NCBI RefSeq assembly: GCF_003086295.3
Contig: NW_027255482.1
Coordinates: 1-64,000, forward strand
Direction of reading: 5' to 3'
Length of the DNA stretch: 64,000 bases
From: Arachis hypogaea
Lineage: Eukaryota; Streptophyta; Magnoliopsida; Fabales; Fabaceae
The notes under the pieces were generated by a model, which was not told the DNA's origin, searched no databases, and saw nothing but the letters and a program-made list of their open reading frames with translations. Positions 11,038 to 20,871 of this stretch are shown here, piece by piece. Numbering within the stretch: the first letter of the stretch is position 1; each line of letters begins with the position of its first letter. Both the position numbers and the translations under genes were made by a program.

Positions 11038-11445
11038 TAGCCCCAACGTTAGCCCCCTAACTTGGAGGCTAACGTTGGGCATGTAAATCACTCCCTGGAA
11101 GTGGCCAACGTTAGCTCCAACGTTAGCCCCCTAACTTGGAGGCTAACGTTGGAACTTGAGAGTTTCTCCCCTGGGCACCAACGTTTGCGCCAACGTTAGC
11201 CCCCTAACTTGGAGGCTAACGTTGGCACTTAAAATCACAAAGGGGGAAGGCCAACGTTTGCGCCAACGTTAGCCCCCTAACTTGGAGGCTAACGTTGGCG
11301 CCAATCACACCAAGCATTGCCAACGTTAGGGTCAAAGTTAGACCCCTAACGTTGGCACCAACGTCCAAACCAGAAGGATGTTGCTTGCTGCCATGAAAAG
11401 TTAGGGTCAAAGTTAGACCCCTAACTTTGACCCTAACGTTGAGAT
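11038..11445. repeat. S1 long inverted-repeat array
   Basis: Six units. In most, CAACGTTAG is followed by CCCCCTAACTTGGAGG and then CTAACGTTG, so each unit can fold on itself with arms of about 8-14 bp. The last two units use GTTAGGGTCAAAGTTAGACC-type arms. The array ends about 150 bp before the TATA box. Confidence 0.85.
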
Positions 11446-11592
11446 CATCTTTGGCCAACTTCAAAAACCGGTTCAATTGGTTCACTTCGGTTCTTCTTCA
11501 ATCTTCAAGAGCAATCAACCAAGGCCTCTTTCAACCCAATTCCACCAAGAACAAAGGCCCAACTCAAGGCTTGAAGATCATTTTGGAAAGTG

Positions 11593-11600
11593 TATAAATA
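11593..11600 (+). promoter_or_regulatory. S1 TATA box
   Basis: TATAAATA in GTGTATAAATAGGATAG, 148 bp after the palindrome array. Confidence 0.75.
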
Positions 11601-12334
11601 GGATAGAATTCAATTTGTTTAGAGAGCTTTCCTTTTAGAATTTTCAATATAGTTTTTGGGAAGCTTTTGTTACTGAGTGAACTTGAATTTCTTTGTTTCC
11701 TTTTACTTGCAATTTCATTTTACATTTTGTCTTGGATCTTGGATTGGAGAATTGAAGAAATTCTGTTTCAATCTCAATCTTGGATCTCTCTGCTTTATTT
11801 ACTGAATTTCATTTCCGGTTTATTGTTCTTCATCTCTTTTCTTTGCAATTTACAATTTCCTTGCTATTGTTCTTGTTGGATCTAGGAAGGCATTGAGATC
11901 TAGACTTGGTTTTCTAGTCTCTGGGTCCTGAGATCTAAATTCTCATTTCAATTCTCTGTTTAATGCTTTCATTGTTCATTTACTTTGCTGTTATAAGATC
12001 CGGTTCAATCCCAATTCCCTTTTCCTCTTCTGTTTGATGCAATTTAGTTTTTCCTTGTTTAAATTCTGCAAATCCTCATCCCAATCCCCTTTACTTTTCA
12101 AGCAATTTACATTTCTTGCACTTTAAGATTCTGCAATTTACATTTCTTGCACTTTAAGTTTCTGTCATTTAATTTCTTGTCCTTTAAGTTTCAGCAATTT
12201 ACTTTCCCGCTCTCTTTAATTTCATGCAATTTACATTCTGCAAATTACAAGTCACCCAACCAACACTTGATTCGCTTGACTAAATCAACCACTAAACTAA
12301 AATTGCTCAATCCTTCAATCCCTGTGGGATCGAC

Positions 12335-12348
12335 CTCACTCCCGTGAG
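12335..12348 (+). ncRNA. S1 U5 stem-loop
   Basis: CTCAC-TCCC-GTGAG inside a block (GTGGGATCGACC ... TTATTACTTG ... CACTTGCCGGTTAG) that is also in the family A LTRs, where the stem reads CTTAC-TCAC-GTAAG. The C-G/T-A swap keeps the pairing. Confidence 0.5.
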
Positions 12349-12441
12349 TTTTTATTACTTGACACGACCCGGTACACTTGCCGGTTAGTTTTGGGTGTTT
12401 TGGTAGAAATTCGTTTCTCACCAAAATATCTCATCATGGGG

Positions 12442-13402
12442 AATTCTTCCAGAACACACAATGACCCACATGCAAAAATATACAACCCTGGATGGAGAAA
12501 TCACCTAAACTTTGAGTGGGGAGGCCGACAAAATCAGAGCCAAGACCAAAGAAGCTATAACTTCAACCACACAAATAGCTTCAAGCATCAACCAACTAAC
12601 CAGAACCAATTCAAAAACTCATAAAATGCACCGGTCCAATCCCACAATAACATGCAATCATATAACAACCAATTCCACTTCCAAGTCAATCCAAGACAAC
12701 CACCACTACTTCTACAACCATCCCTAGAAGCCCAAAGAATATCTAGATTGGAAGTTCTATTCGAAAAATTTATGGAAGAACAAGAAGCTCTAAAGAAGAT
12801 ATGGAAGTCTTAAAGCAAGGGTGGAGTCCTATCAAGAGGAGGTCAGATCCAACATATGGAATCAAGGTGCTACCATCAAGAAACTGGAAGCACAAATTGG
12901 CCAGCTTTTCAAGAAAATACCTTGGTCTACCAACACCTTTCCCAATGAGATTGTGATTAAGCCAAGAGAAGAGTGTAATGCTATTATACTTAGAAGTGGG
13001 AAGGTGGTGGAGGAAGCATCCCCAAGCTAGAAAACTCAAAAGAAAGAAGGTAACAAGGACACGAGCGAACCAAAGGAGGAGGAAAAGCCTGAATCCACTC
13101 CACCAAAAGAAGAAGAAGCTCTGAAGCCCTATGTACCAAAGGCTTCTTACCCTCAAATACTCAGAAAAGATGTGAGGGATAATCAATTCTCCAAGTTCCT
13201 AGAAATATTCAAGAAGGTCCAGATCAACATTCCCTTTTCGAAATCATTGGAGCAGATGCCTCTATATGCTAAATTCTTAAAAGAGCTTATGTCCAAAAAT
13301 AAGAGTTGGAGAGATAAGGAGACAGTGGTGTTAATTGAAGAATACAATGCAATCATACAAAGGAAACTTTCCCAAAAGTTGAAAAACCCTGGGAGCTTCT
13401 AA
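12442..13402 (+). pseudogene. gag: R0 gag, C-terminal segment (broken)
   Basis: Opens NSSRTHNDPHAKIYNPGWRN, matching the YGNTYNPSWRNHPNLSW region of R4 and R5, then an asparagine/glutamine-rich linker, then after a frameshift near 12800 the coiled segment KKLEAQIGQLFKKIP. From 13031 comes an acidic linker (KPESTPPKEEEALKPYVPKA) and the pre-protease block SKFLEIFKKVQINIPF. Stops follow KNS (12622-12624), EASPS (13028-13030) and NPGSF (13400-13402). It is the gag tail and linker of an Athila-like polyprotein. Confidence 0.8.
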
Positions 13403-13951
13403 ATTCCCTGTATCATAGGGGACATCACCATCAAAAAAGCATTATGTGATTTGGGAGCCAGTATTAACCTAATGTGTATTTCAATAATGACGAAGATGAA
13501 TATTGAAGAAGTTAAGCTAACTAGAATGGCACTTCAATTGGCAGACAGGTCATTCAAGTTCCCTCAAAGAGTGGTAGAAGACTTATTGGTAAAGGTAGGA
13601 GACTTCATCTTCTCAGCAGACTTTGTGGTGCTGGACATGGTAGAAGAGTTCAAAGCCTCAATTATCCTAGGAAGGTCATTACTAGCAACTGCCGAGGCAA
13701 TCATTGATGTGCAAAAGGGGGAGTTAGTCCTTAGACTACATGTAGAAAAAATGGTATTAAATGTGTTTAAAGCTATGAATTACTCAAAGGAACCCCCTGA
13801 AAAATGTATGAGGTTGGATGCCATTGAGTCTCTAGTACAAGAAGTCTTAGAGGAAAATGAGCTTGATGAAGTACTGGAAGTAGATCAACAACCATGCAGT
13901 GAAGTTCTAAAGGAAAACATGATCAATCCAATCATGTTAGAGAAGAAATAA
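13403..13951 (+). pseudogene. R0 aspartic protease region
   Basis: Carries ALCDLGASINLM, the retropepsin active-site region of Athila/Tat-type elements with D-L-G in place of D-T/S-G, and the later ILGRSLLATAEAIIDV block (family norm ILGRPFLATA.A.IDV). The frame stays open to 13951, then TAA. In the live element it would cleave the polyprotein. It is in frame with the RT region that follows, so the stop is probably a mutation. Confidence 0.8.
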
Positions 13952-14595
13952 ATGAAAGAAGAAGCACCCAAACTTGAGCTGAAGCCATTATCCCCCAACC
14001 TCAAGTATGCATTTCTGGGGAGTAATGATACATATCCTGTAATCATCAACCCAATATTAAGTGAGGAGCAAAAGGAGTTAATTGAGGTTCTAAAGCAACA
14101 TAAGGATGCCATTGGATGGACTCTCTCTGACTTAAAGAGAACAAGTCCTACAATGTACATGCACAAAATACTCCTTGAAGAAGATGCCAAGCCTACGATC
14201 CAACCATGAAGAAGATTCAACCCAACAATGAAAGAGGTGCTATAGAAGGAAGTGTTAAAACTGTGGTAAGCAGGGGTTAACTACCCCATTTCAGATAGTT
14301 CTTGGGTGAGCCCAGCTCAAGTGGTGCTAAAAAAGCAAGTGTCACAATGGTGCGAAATGAGAGGAATGAACTAATTCCCATAAGAACTGTGATAGGATGG
14401 TGAATGTGTATAGATTATCGAAAGCTCAATGATGCCACTAGAAAAGACCACTTCCCACTTTCCTTCATTGACCAAATGTTGGAAACACTTGCTGGGCATG
14501 AATACTATTGCTTCCTGGATGATTACTCAAGCTACAATCAGATTGTAGTTGATCCCAAAGAGAATGAATAAGGGAAAGTAAGACTCATGAAAGAG
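13952..14595 (+). pseudogene. R0 reverse transcriptase, N-terminal part (broken)
   Basis: Contains the pre-RT block (LKYAFLGSNDTYPVI, LKQHKDAIGWT) and then, through several stops and frameshifts, the RT fingers: SDSSWVSPAQVV, MCIDYRKLNDATRKDHFPL, FIDQMLE.LAGHEYY and FLD.YS.YNQI. Sequence similarity to RT ends about 14595, before the YADD catalytic motif. Beyond it lies R2 in opposite orientation. This is the only Ty3-type RT in the window, and it is dead. Confidence 0.85.
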
Positions 14596-15940
14596 AATGA
14601 AACTATATGCTAAAATGATTCTGTCTACTTGGTTAAAAGTAAACAAGTTCTCCAAGACAAATATAGTTCAGATTCCACTAATTCAAATCATAAAGTAAAG
14701 ACAAGTAAACTTGTAAGAAGATAGCTCTTGAAAGCAGGGAACATAGAATCAAGCATTGAACCCTTACTAGTGGTGTATATCACTCTAACTCTCAAGTGTC
14801 TAGGGTTGATCGCTCTACTCTTCTTTAGTCATGCTTTCTATACTTTATTCTTCATCAAACCAATCAACAAATTTCTAGTATATCAATGCAAACATCATGA
14901 GGTCTTTTCAGGGTTGTAATGGGGCTAAGGTAAAGGTGAGGATACACGTATGGCCAAGTGAGCTATAATATGAATTTTTGACTAACCTAAGCTCTTACCT
15001 AACACACACACACTCTATGCAATTCTAAAATCATACCTAGCTACCCAAAATTCCCACTTTTGTATAATTCCCATACTCATGTACCAAATTTTCTTTAATT
15101 TTATCACATATGCATCGATCTTTTATTAGAACTTAACATTGGGGTAATTTTGTCCCCTTATTCACTTATTTACTTAATTAATTGAATATTGTTTGTTTTT
15201 TTTTTGGATTAAAAATATAAAAGCAACATAACATATCAATGCACATGGATTTTTTTTTTAATTTTCCTAGTTTTACATGAGTAGGTACCCAAATTTCCAA
15301 TATTTTGTCAATGAAATACTGTACCCTTTCATCAACCCAAGTTCCAACAGTTCCCCACACTTAATTGACACAAAATTTCTAACTTAAGCTAACCAAAGAT
15401 TCAAATAAGGTAATTACTTGTTTTTCCGCTTAAGGCTAGTGATGTGGTAAAATATAGAACAAATTGGGATTAAAAGGCTCAAGGTGGCTAACAAAGGTCA
15501 TTGAAAGGGTAGGCTATTTGGGATAAGTGAGTTACAACAAATGATTGCCTTAGTCATATGCAAGGATGTAAATACACTAAATAATGGACATATAGAATGG
15601 AACAAAGCGAGGATTGCAGTCATAGAGAAGAAAACACACAAGAATCAAATATTATGGTTAAATAGTGTAACCATGTAGTTAAGCTCAAGTCTCACAGGTT
15701 GTATGTTCATAGCTATAATTTATGTTCCAAATACAACTTCAAACAAGTTTAACAAAAATTTTCAATTTAAATTAGTGAAATGCTATAAAAAGGGTCTTGA
15801 AAAGAAACTCATCACTTTAACCAAGTAAAATATACATGCAAACGATTATAATCATGCAATCTATCCTATCTAATAAAAGAAAAACTAAAAAGGTTGGTGT
15901 TAAGAGCTAGAGAAGTTACCTCCGGAAGTCAGGGACTGAC
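14596..15940 (-). other. R2 3' noncoding region (reverse orientation)
   Basis: Reverse complement of the noncoding 3' part of R1 (8000-8860). It holds the conserved 8600-8830 type block, a T-rich tract (15188-15262, the A-rich tract on the sense strand), the GGGGACAAAAT word near 15140-15160, and TTAAGTGTGGGG (sense) at 15350-15361. The terminal hairpin, polypurine tract and 3' LTR are missing, lost at the junction with R0 RT near 14595. Confidence 0.65.
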
Positions 15941-15975
15941 TTCCCCACACTTAAAGCTTGGCACGGTCCTCCGTG
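15941..15975 (-). promoter_or_regulatory. R2 hairpin plus polypurine-like word after ORF2
   Basis: Sense strand: CACGG-AGGA-CCGTG (15975-15962), then CTTTAAGTGTGGGGAAG. It is the counterpart of 7484-7520 in R1 and 56728-56763 in R7. The stem sequence differs between them but keeps pairing and the AGGA loop. Confidence 0.65.
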
Positions 15976-17229
15976 TCATCAGTAAGGAGCAAGGGAGGGC
16001 TGGAAGCGTCACCTCTAGTGTCTGGTTCGCCTTGGGTGCCTGTACTACTGGATGAAGGGGAGTTTGTGGTGTCCTTTGGTTCTTAAGGTGGGTGTGTACC
16101 AAGTATGAGTTCCTTCAGGTAGTCGTATCGGCGCTTGTTGTGGCGCTCCATTTGCTCCAATTGCCGATCTTACCGGTTGAGCCTCTCAAGAATCTGAAGG
16201 AAGATTTAATGGGTAGATGGTGCTTGTGGTGTAGAAGATGGTGGAGTGGAGGAGGGAGGAGGATCCAAAGATGGATCTGCAGGCCAGCTTGCAGAGGGAA
16301 CTGGCGGCCTGATGTACTTCCTGTTTAGGACATACTGATCCGCTATGGGGATCATGACTTTGTGTCTCCTGCCCGAGATGACACACCTGCTGCAGAGACT
16401 AAATCTGAAACCAAGGTGGGGAAAGGCAGGTTACACGCTATCTGTACGTATCCCATGGCATTCTGGATGTGTCGGGGCAGGTTGAGGGTTGCTCTGTCAG
16501 GATGCACCAGATGAGGACAGCCATGTCTGCTGTAAAGGTCGACTTGTGGGTGCTCGGAAAGACATAGTGGGACATGATTTGTGCCCACACGCAAGCCTCC
16601 AGGGTGAGTGTCTGGGCTGGGATGCTCTTAGGTCGAGTCCTATGCTGTCCGTAGATCCACTTGCTGCCAGGTTGTGCTATGACACCAAGGACACTATTCC
16701 AGTCGAACTGGTATGTTTGGTGCTTGAGAGAGGCCTCTTGATAGGTGTCCCATCCCTCTGGACTAGGTGGAAGGTCCAATATTCTCTGTATGGCACTCTC
16801 GGAGACAGGGACTTGCTGATGACGAACGTAGACAGTTTGCAGAGTAGGCGAGTGGAAGTTTGAGTAAAACTCAATGACCCATGATAAGTTGGTCTCTCGC
16901 AGCTGTCTTTTTAAAAATCCCCATTGTCTCCTTTCTATGCGGGGCTCCACAAAATCAACAATGTATGTTGGGACAATGAGCAGACGCTCATTGTTGTAGT
17001 TCCTCTTAGCTAGGATGGGGAACATCTGTTCGCAATAATGGTTAGCAAACCGTGTGGAGTCTCGGGCGGAAAAGGCTTTCTTTGATTCATCAACTTTAAT
17101 GATCCTTTTCACCCGCTTTGTTGGTGGCTTGACACTGGTAGATGGAAGTGCCTTTGCCAGTGTTCTCCTGGTTCCTCTCCTTGCTAGGGTCTTATCAGGG
17201 GCCTTCTCTTTTCCTTTCTTGGTACCCAT
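15955..17229 (-). pseudogene. R2 ORF2, plant transposon-protein domain (frameshifted)
   Basis: Starts MGTKKGKEKAPDK at 17229. An upstream in-frame extension to 17379 is hydrophobic, precedes a splice-acceptor-like site and is probably not coding. A basic nuclear-type start is followed by a domain I recognise as the 'putative plant transposon protein' family: blocks IVDFVEPRIERRQWGFL, EFYSNF, SAIQRILDLP, LTLEACVWAQIMSHYVFPS and TADMAVLIWCIL. It aligns region by region with ORF2 of R6 and R3 (FYANA, ENVRLAF.LP, LKPVARGWLEFIQ, IDRAIMIHSIM). The first frame ends at 16438. A frameshift near 16490 moves to a frame with NLPRHIQNAMGYVQ and VSDLVSAAG, followed by a coil-like ERLNR..RQLEQMERHNKRR. It lies downstream of integrase, the env position. 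Its function is unknown. Confidence 0.7.
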
Positions 17230-17252
17230 GCCTAAAGAAGAAAAAAAAGGGG
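17230..17252 (-). promoter_or_regulatory. Candidate 3' splice site before R2 ORF2
   Basis: Sense strand CCCCCTTTTTTTTCTTCTTTAG followed by GC and the ORF2 ATG. A long pyrimidine run ending in TAG is a good plant acceptor. R1 has CTCTTTTTCTTTCAG one base before its ORF2 ATG. No donor was identified. Confidence 0.4.
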
Positions 17253-17523
17253 GAATATTAAATATAGATACTAAGACCGGAAGGGAGGAAATTCCAAGTG
17301 ATAATGAATGCCAAAGGAAAGATGTTAGCCCAACAACATGGTAGCTACAACATGTATGTAAGACAACAATAAAGATCAAGAAGGCAATTCATAAACTTAG
17401 ATGCAAGATGGTAAAAGCATGCAAGTAATAGGCATGAGAAACATGAATCAAGCATCAAGTGATAAGTGTGCCAAATAAAGGAGCATATGTAATAATGACA
17501 ATTTTGAATGATATTCTCAAATA
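17253..17523 (-). other. R2 spacer upstream of ORF2
   Basis: AT-rich DNA without a gene, interrupted at 17524-17528 by R3. It continues at 37464 on the other side of R3. Confidence 0.5.
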
Positions 17524-17528
17524 CATGT
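17524..17528. repeat. Target-site duplication of R3, left copy
   Basis: CATGT before the TG of the R3 5' LTR, with the same CATGT after its 3' LTR at 37459-37463. Confidence 0.9.
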
Positions 17529-19167
17529 TGATGAGCAGATAATTTATACGCTTTTTGGCATTGTTTTTAGTATGTTTTTAGTATATTTTAATTAGTTTTT
17601 ATTATATTTTTATTAGTTTTTATTTAAAAATCATATTTCTAGACTTTACTATGAGTTTGTGTGTTTTTCTGTAATTTCAGGTATTTTCTGGCTGAAATTG
17701 AGGGACCTGAGCAAAAATCTTATTCAGAGGCTGAAAAAGGACTGCAGATGCTGTTGGATTCTGACCTTCCTTTACTCAAAATGGATTTTCTGGAGCTACA
17801 GAGGCCCAATTGGCGCGCTCTCAATTGCGTTGGAACGTAGACATCCTGGGCTTTTCAGCAATATATAATAGTCCATACTTTGCTTGAGATTTGATGGCCC
17901 AAATAGGCGTTCTAAGTCAGCTCAAGAATTCTGGCGTTTAACTCCAAGACTGGCACAAAAGCTGGAGTTAAACACCCAAACTGGCACAAAAGCTGGCGTT
18001 TAACTCCAAGAAAAGTCTCTACACATGGAAGTGTAAATGATCAGCCCAAGCACACACCAAGTGGGCCCGGAAGAAGATTTCTGCATTAATTACTCATTTC
18101 TGTAACCCTAGGCTACTAGTTTTCTATAAATAGGACCTTTTGCTATTGTATTTTCATCTTTGGATTATCTTTTGATCCTTTAATCACGTTTGGGAGGCTG
18201 GCCATTTGGCCATGCCTAGACCTTGTTCTTATGTATTTTCAACGGTGGAGTTTCTACACACCATAGATTAAGGTGTGGAGCTCTGCTGTTCTTCATGAAT
18301 TAATACAAGTACTATTGTTTTTCTATTCAACTCAAGTCTATTTCTTCTCCAAGATATTCATTCGTTCTTCAACTTGATGAATGTGATGATCTATGACACT
18401 CATCATCATTCTCACCTATGAACATGTGCCTGACAACCACCTCTGTTCTACTAGCAATGGCTTGAATGCGTATCTCTTGGGTTTCTAATCTAAGATTGGA
18501 ATCTTCGTGGCATAGGCTAGAATTATTGGTGGCCATTCCTGAGATCTGGAAAGTCTAAACCTTGTGTGTGGTATTCCGAGTAGGATCTGGGAAGGGATGA
18601 TTGTGACAAGCTTCAAACTCGCGATTGTGGGGCGTGTGACAGACGCAAAAGGATCAATGGATCCTATTCCGACATGATCGAGAACCGACAACTGATTAGC
18701 CGATGTTGTGACAGAGCATCAGGACCATTTTCACTAAGAGGACGGGATGTAGCCATTGACAACGGTGATGCCCAACATAAAGCTTGCCATGGAAAGGAGT
18801 ATGAATGATTGGAAGAAGGCAATAGGAAAGCAGAGGTTCAAGGGGAACAAAGCATCTTCATACACTTATCTGAAATCCACCAATGTATTACATAAGTATC
18901 TCTATCTTTATTTTATGTTTTATTCATCTTTTAATTATCAATCCTCCATCACCATTTGAATCTGCCTGACTGAGATTTACAAGATGACCATACCTTGCTT
19001 CAAGCCGACAATCTCCGTGGGATCGACCCTTACTCACGTAAGGTTTATTACTTGGACGACCCAGTGCACTTGCTGGTTAGTTATGCGAAATTGTGACAAA
19101 GTGTGATTCACGTTTGAGAGCTCCAAGTCTTTGGCACCATTGTTGATGATCACAATTTCGTGCACCA
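17529..19167 (+). repeat. R3 5' LTR
   Basis: 1639 bp, TGATGAGC...GTGCACCA, nearly the same length as the 3' copy (1637 bp) and very similar, so R3 is fairly young. Palindrome cluster 17929-18010 (TGGCGTTTAACTCCA type), TATAAATA at 18125-18132, U5 stem-loop CCTTAC-TCAC-GTAAGG at 19028-19043. Confidence 0.95.
18125..18132 (+). promoter_or_regulatory. R3 5' LTR TATA box
   Basis: TATAAATA in TTTTCTATAAATAGGACC, 115 bp after the palindrome cluster. The 3' LTR has the same sequence near 36417. Confidence 0.75.
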
Positions 19168-19173
19168 AGTTTT

Positions 19174-19292
19174 TGGCGTCGTTGCCGGGGAAGGAACAAA
19201 TGAACAAACAACAATTTCGCATTTGTTTCCGGCAACAACAGTGCCAAGTTTGGTCCGGCAACAACACCAAATTTTTGGCGTCGTTGCCGGGG
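19174..19292 (+). promoter_or_regulatory. R3 duplicated primer-binding site
   Basis: TGGCGTCGTTGCCGGGG occurs at 19174-19190, six bases after the LTR, and again at 19276-19292. Between them are inverted fragments of the same word (CCGGCAACAACA at about 19231 and 19255). Other elements here have a single site. The near copy has the normal spacing to the LTR. Confidence 0.8.
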
Positions 19293-20871
19293 ATTGTTCG
19301 AGTTTGGACAACTGACGGTTCATCTTGTTGCTTAGATTAGGTATCTTTTCTTCAGAATTTTTAAGAATGAATTCTAGAGTTTCAAGGTGATGTTCCCACC
19401 ATCACAAAAGCTGATTGATTCTCATCAATTTAGCTATTGAATATAATGTCTTGCTGAAGCTTGGCCAAACATGTCTAATCCTTTTTAGACTGAAGCTTTA
19501 GACTAACATTGCATGATTCTTGTAATTCTTATTAAAAGTTTTGATTCCCTTTATTTTCTTTTCTATATAATTTTCAAAAAAAAATACAAAAAAAATGTTA
19601 AAATCATAAAACCCAAAATATTTTATGTTTCTTGTTTGAGTCTATTGTCTAATTTTAAGTTTGGTGTCAATTGCATGTCTTTATCCTTCTAAATTTCGAA
19701 AATTTATACATATTGTTCTTCATTGATCTTCAAGTTGTTCTTGATGATTTCATTGCTCTGATCTTCAAATTCTCTTGTTTTGTATGTTTTGTTGTTTCCT
19801 ACATGCATTTTTACATTGTTATAGTCCTTAGTATACAAACTTTTAAGTTTGGTGTCTTGCATGCATTGTTTATTTGATCTTAGTTGCATTTTTATTGATT
19901 CCCATCATCAAAAATTCAAAAATATTTTTTAAAAACTATGTCTTTTCAAGTCAATAATAGAGAGAATTGAAGAATCAGAATATTCAGCAGAGGAATCAAA
20001 CAGAAAAAGCCGGGCGTTCAAAACGCCCAGTGAAGAAGGAAAACTAGCGTTTAAACGCCAGCCAAGGTACCTGGCTGGGCGTTTAATGCCCAAAAAGGTA
20101 GAGATTTGGGCGTTAAACGCCAGAATGGGCACCATTCTGGGCGTTTAACGCCAGGATGACACTAGAGGGAAGATTTTGTTTTTAATTCACATTTTTTTCA
20201 AGTTTTCATAATTTTTCAAAATCAAATCTTTTTCAAATCATATCTTTTCAATCATATCTCTTTCAAAATCAATTTCTTTCCATTTTATATTTATTTTTAC
20301 TATTTTCAAAAATCCTTGCTTCAATTCAAGATTTACTTCAAAATTTCAAGTTGTTACTTGCCTATTAAGAAAGGATCAAACTTTAAATTTTAGAATCATA
20401 TCTTTTAATTTCTTGTTAGTCAAGTAATCAACTTTAATTTTTAAAACTTTCTCTTTTTAATTTGACTTTCAATCATATCTTCTCAATCATATCTTTTCAA
20501 TCACATCTTTTTCAAAATTAATTTTCAATAATATCTTTTTGATTTCTAATTTCAAAATCTTTTCAAAAAAATCACTTAATTTCTTTCCCAATCTTAATTT
20601 TCGAAAATATCAATCAAATTTTCAAATTTCTTTTTATTATTTCAAAATCTTTTTAATTTATTTTCGAAAATTCTTCCCCTCTTCCCACAACCTTCTATTT
20701 AAGGGACTAAGACTCCTCATCAAGGTGCAATTCGAACTCTGTCCCTCTTGATAAGTTCGAATTCCCTCTTCTCCACCTCCTCCTTCTACTCTTCTTTTCC
20801 TTTGACACCTCAAGGAATCTCTATACTGTGACATAGAGGATTCCCTACTTTCTTGTTCTCTTCTCTTTCAT
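19293..20871 (+). other. R3 leader with a palindrome array
   Basis: No gene. It contains TAAGTTTGGTGT at 19656-19667 and 19844-19855, a palindrome array at 20010-20155 (GGGCGTTTAACGCC type) that the R4 and R5 leaders lack, and AT-rich sequence with TTTTCAAAA/TTTTCGAAAA words up to the gag start. Confidence 0.7.

Larger units (their letters stand above)
10695..12436 (+). mobile_element. S1, solo LTR of a third gypsy-like family
   Basis: 1742 bp starting TGATGACAAGTCATC and ending CTCATCA, flanked by TGGGG at 10690-10694 and 12437-12441. Deleting it with one duplicate rejoins R0 gag (F-V-G to N-S-S-R-T) in frame. It has a palindrome array (11038-11445), a TATA box (11593-11600) and a U5 stem-loop (12335-12348), but no internal region, as expected after recombination between two LTRs. 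Confidence 0.92.

Noticed and set aside
11038..11445. Inverted repeats in S1 considered as a MITE or hairpin transposon
   Set aside because: Several tandem units lie wholly inside an LTR with its own TG...CA ends and TGGGG duplication. There are no separate terminal repeats or target duplications around the units.
17230..17379. N-terminal extension of R2 ORF2 with hydrophobic residues, suggesting a signal peptide or membrane anchor
   Set aside because: The conserved start is MGTKKGKEK at 17229. The upstream frame runs through a pyrimidine tract that looks like a splice acceptor.
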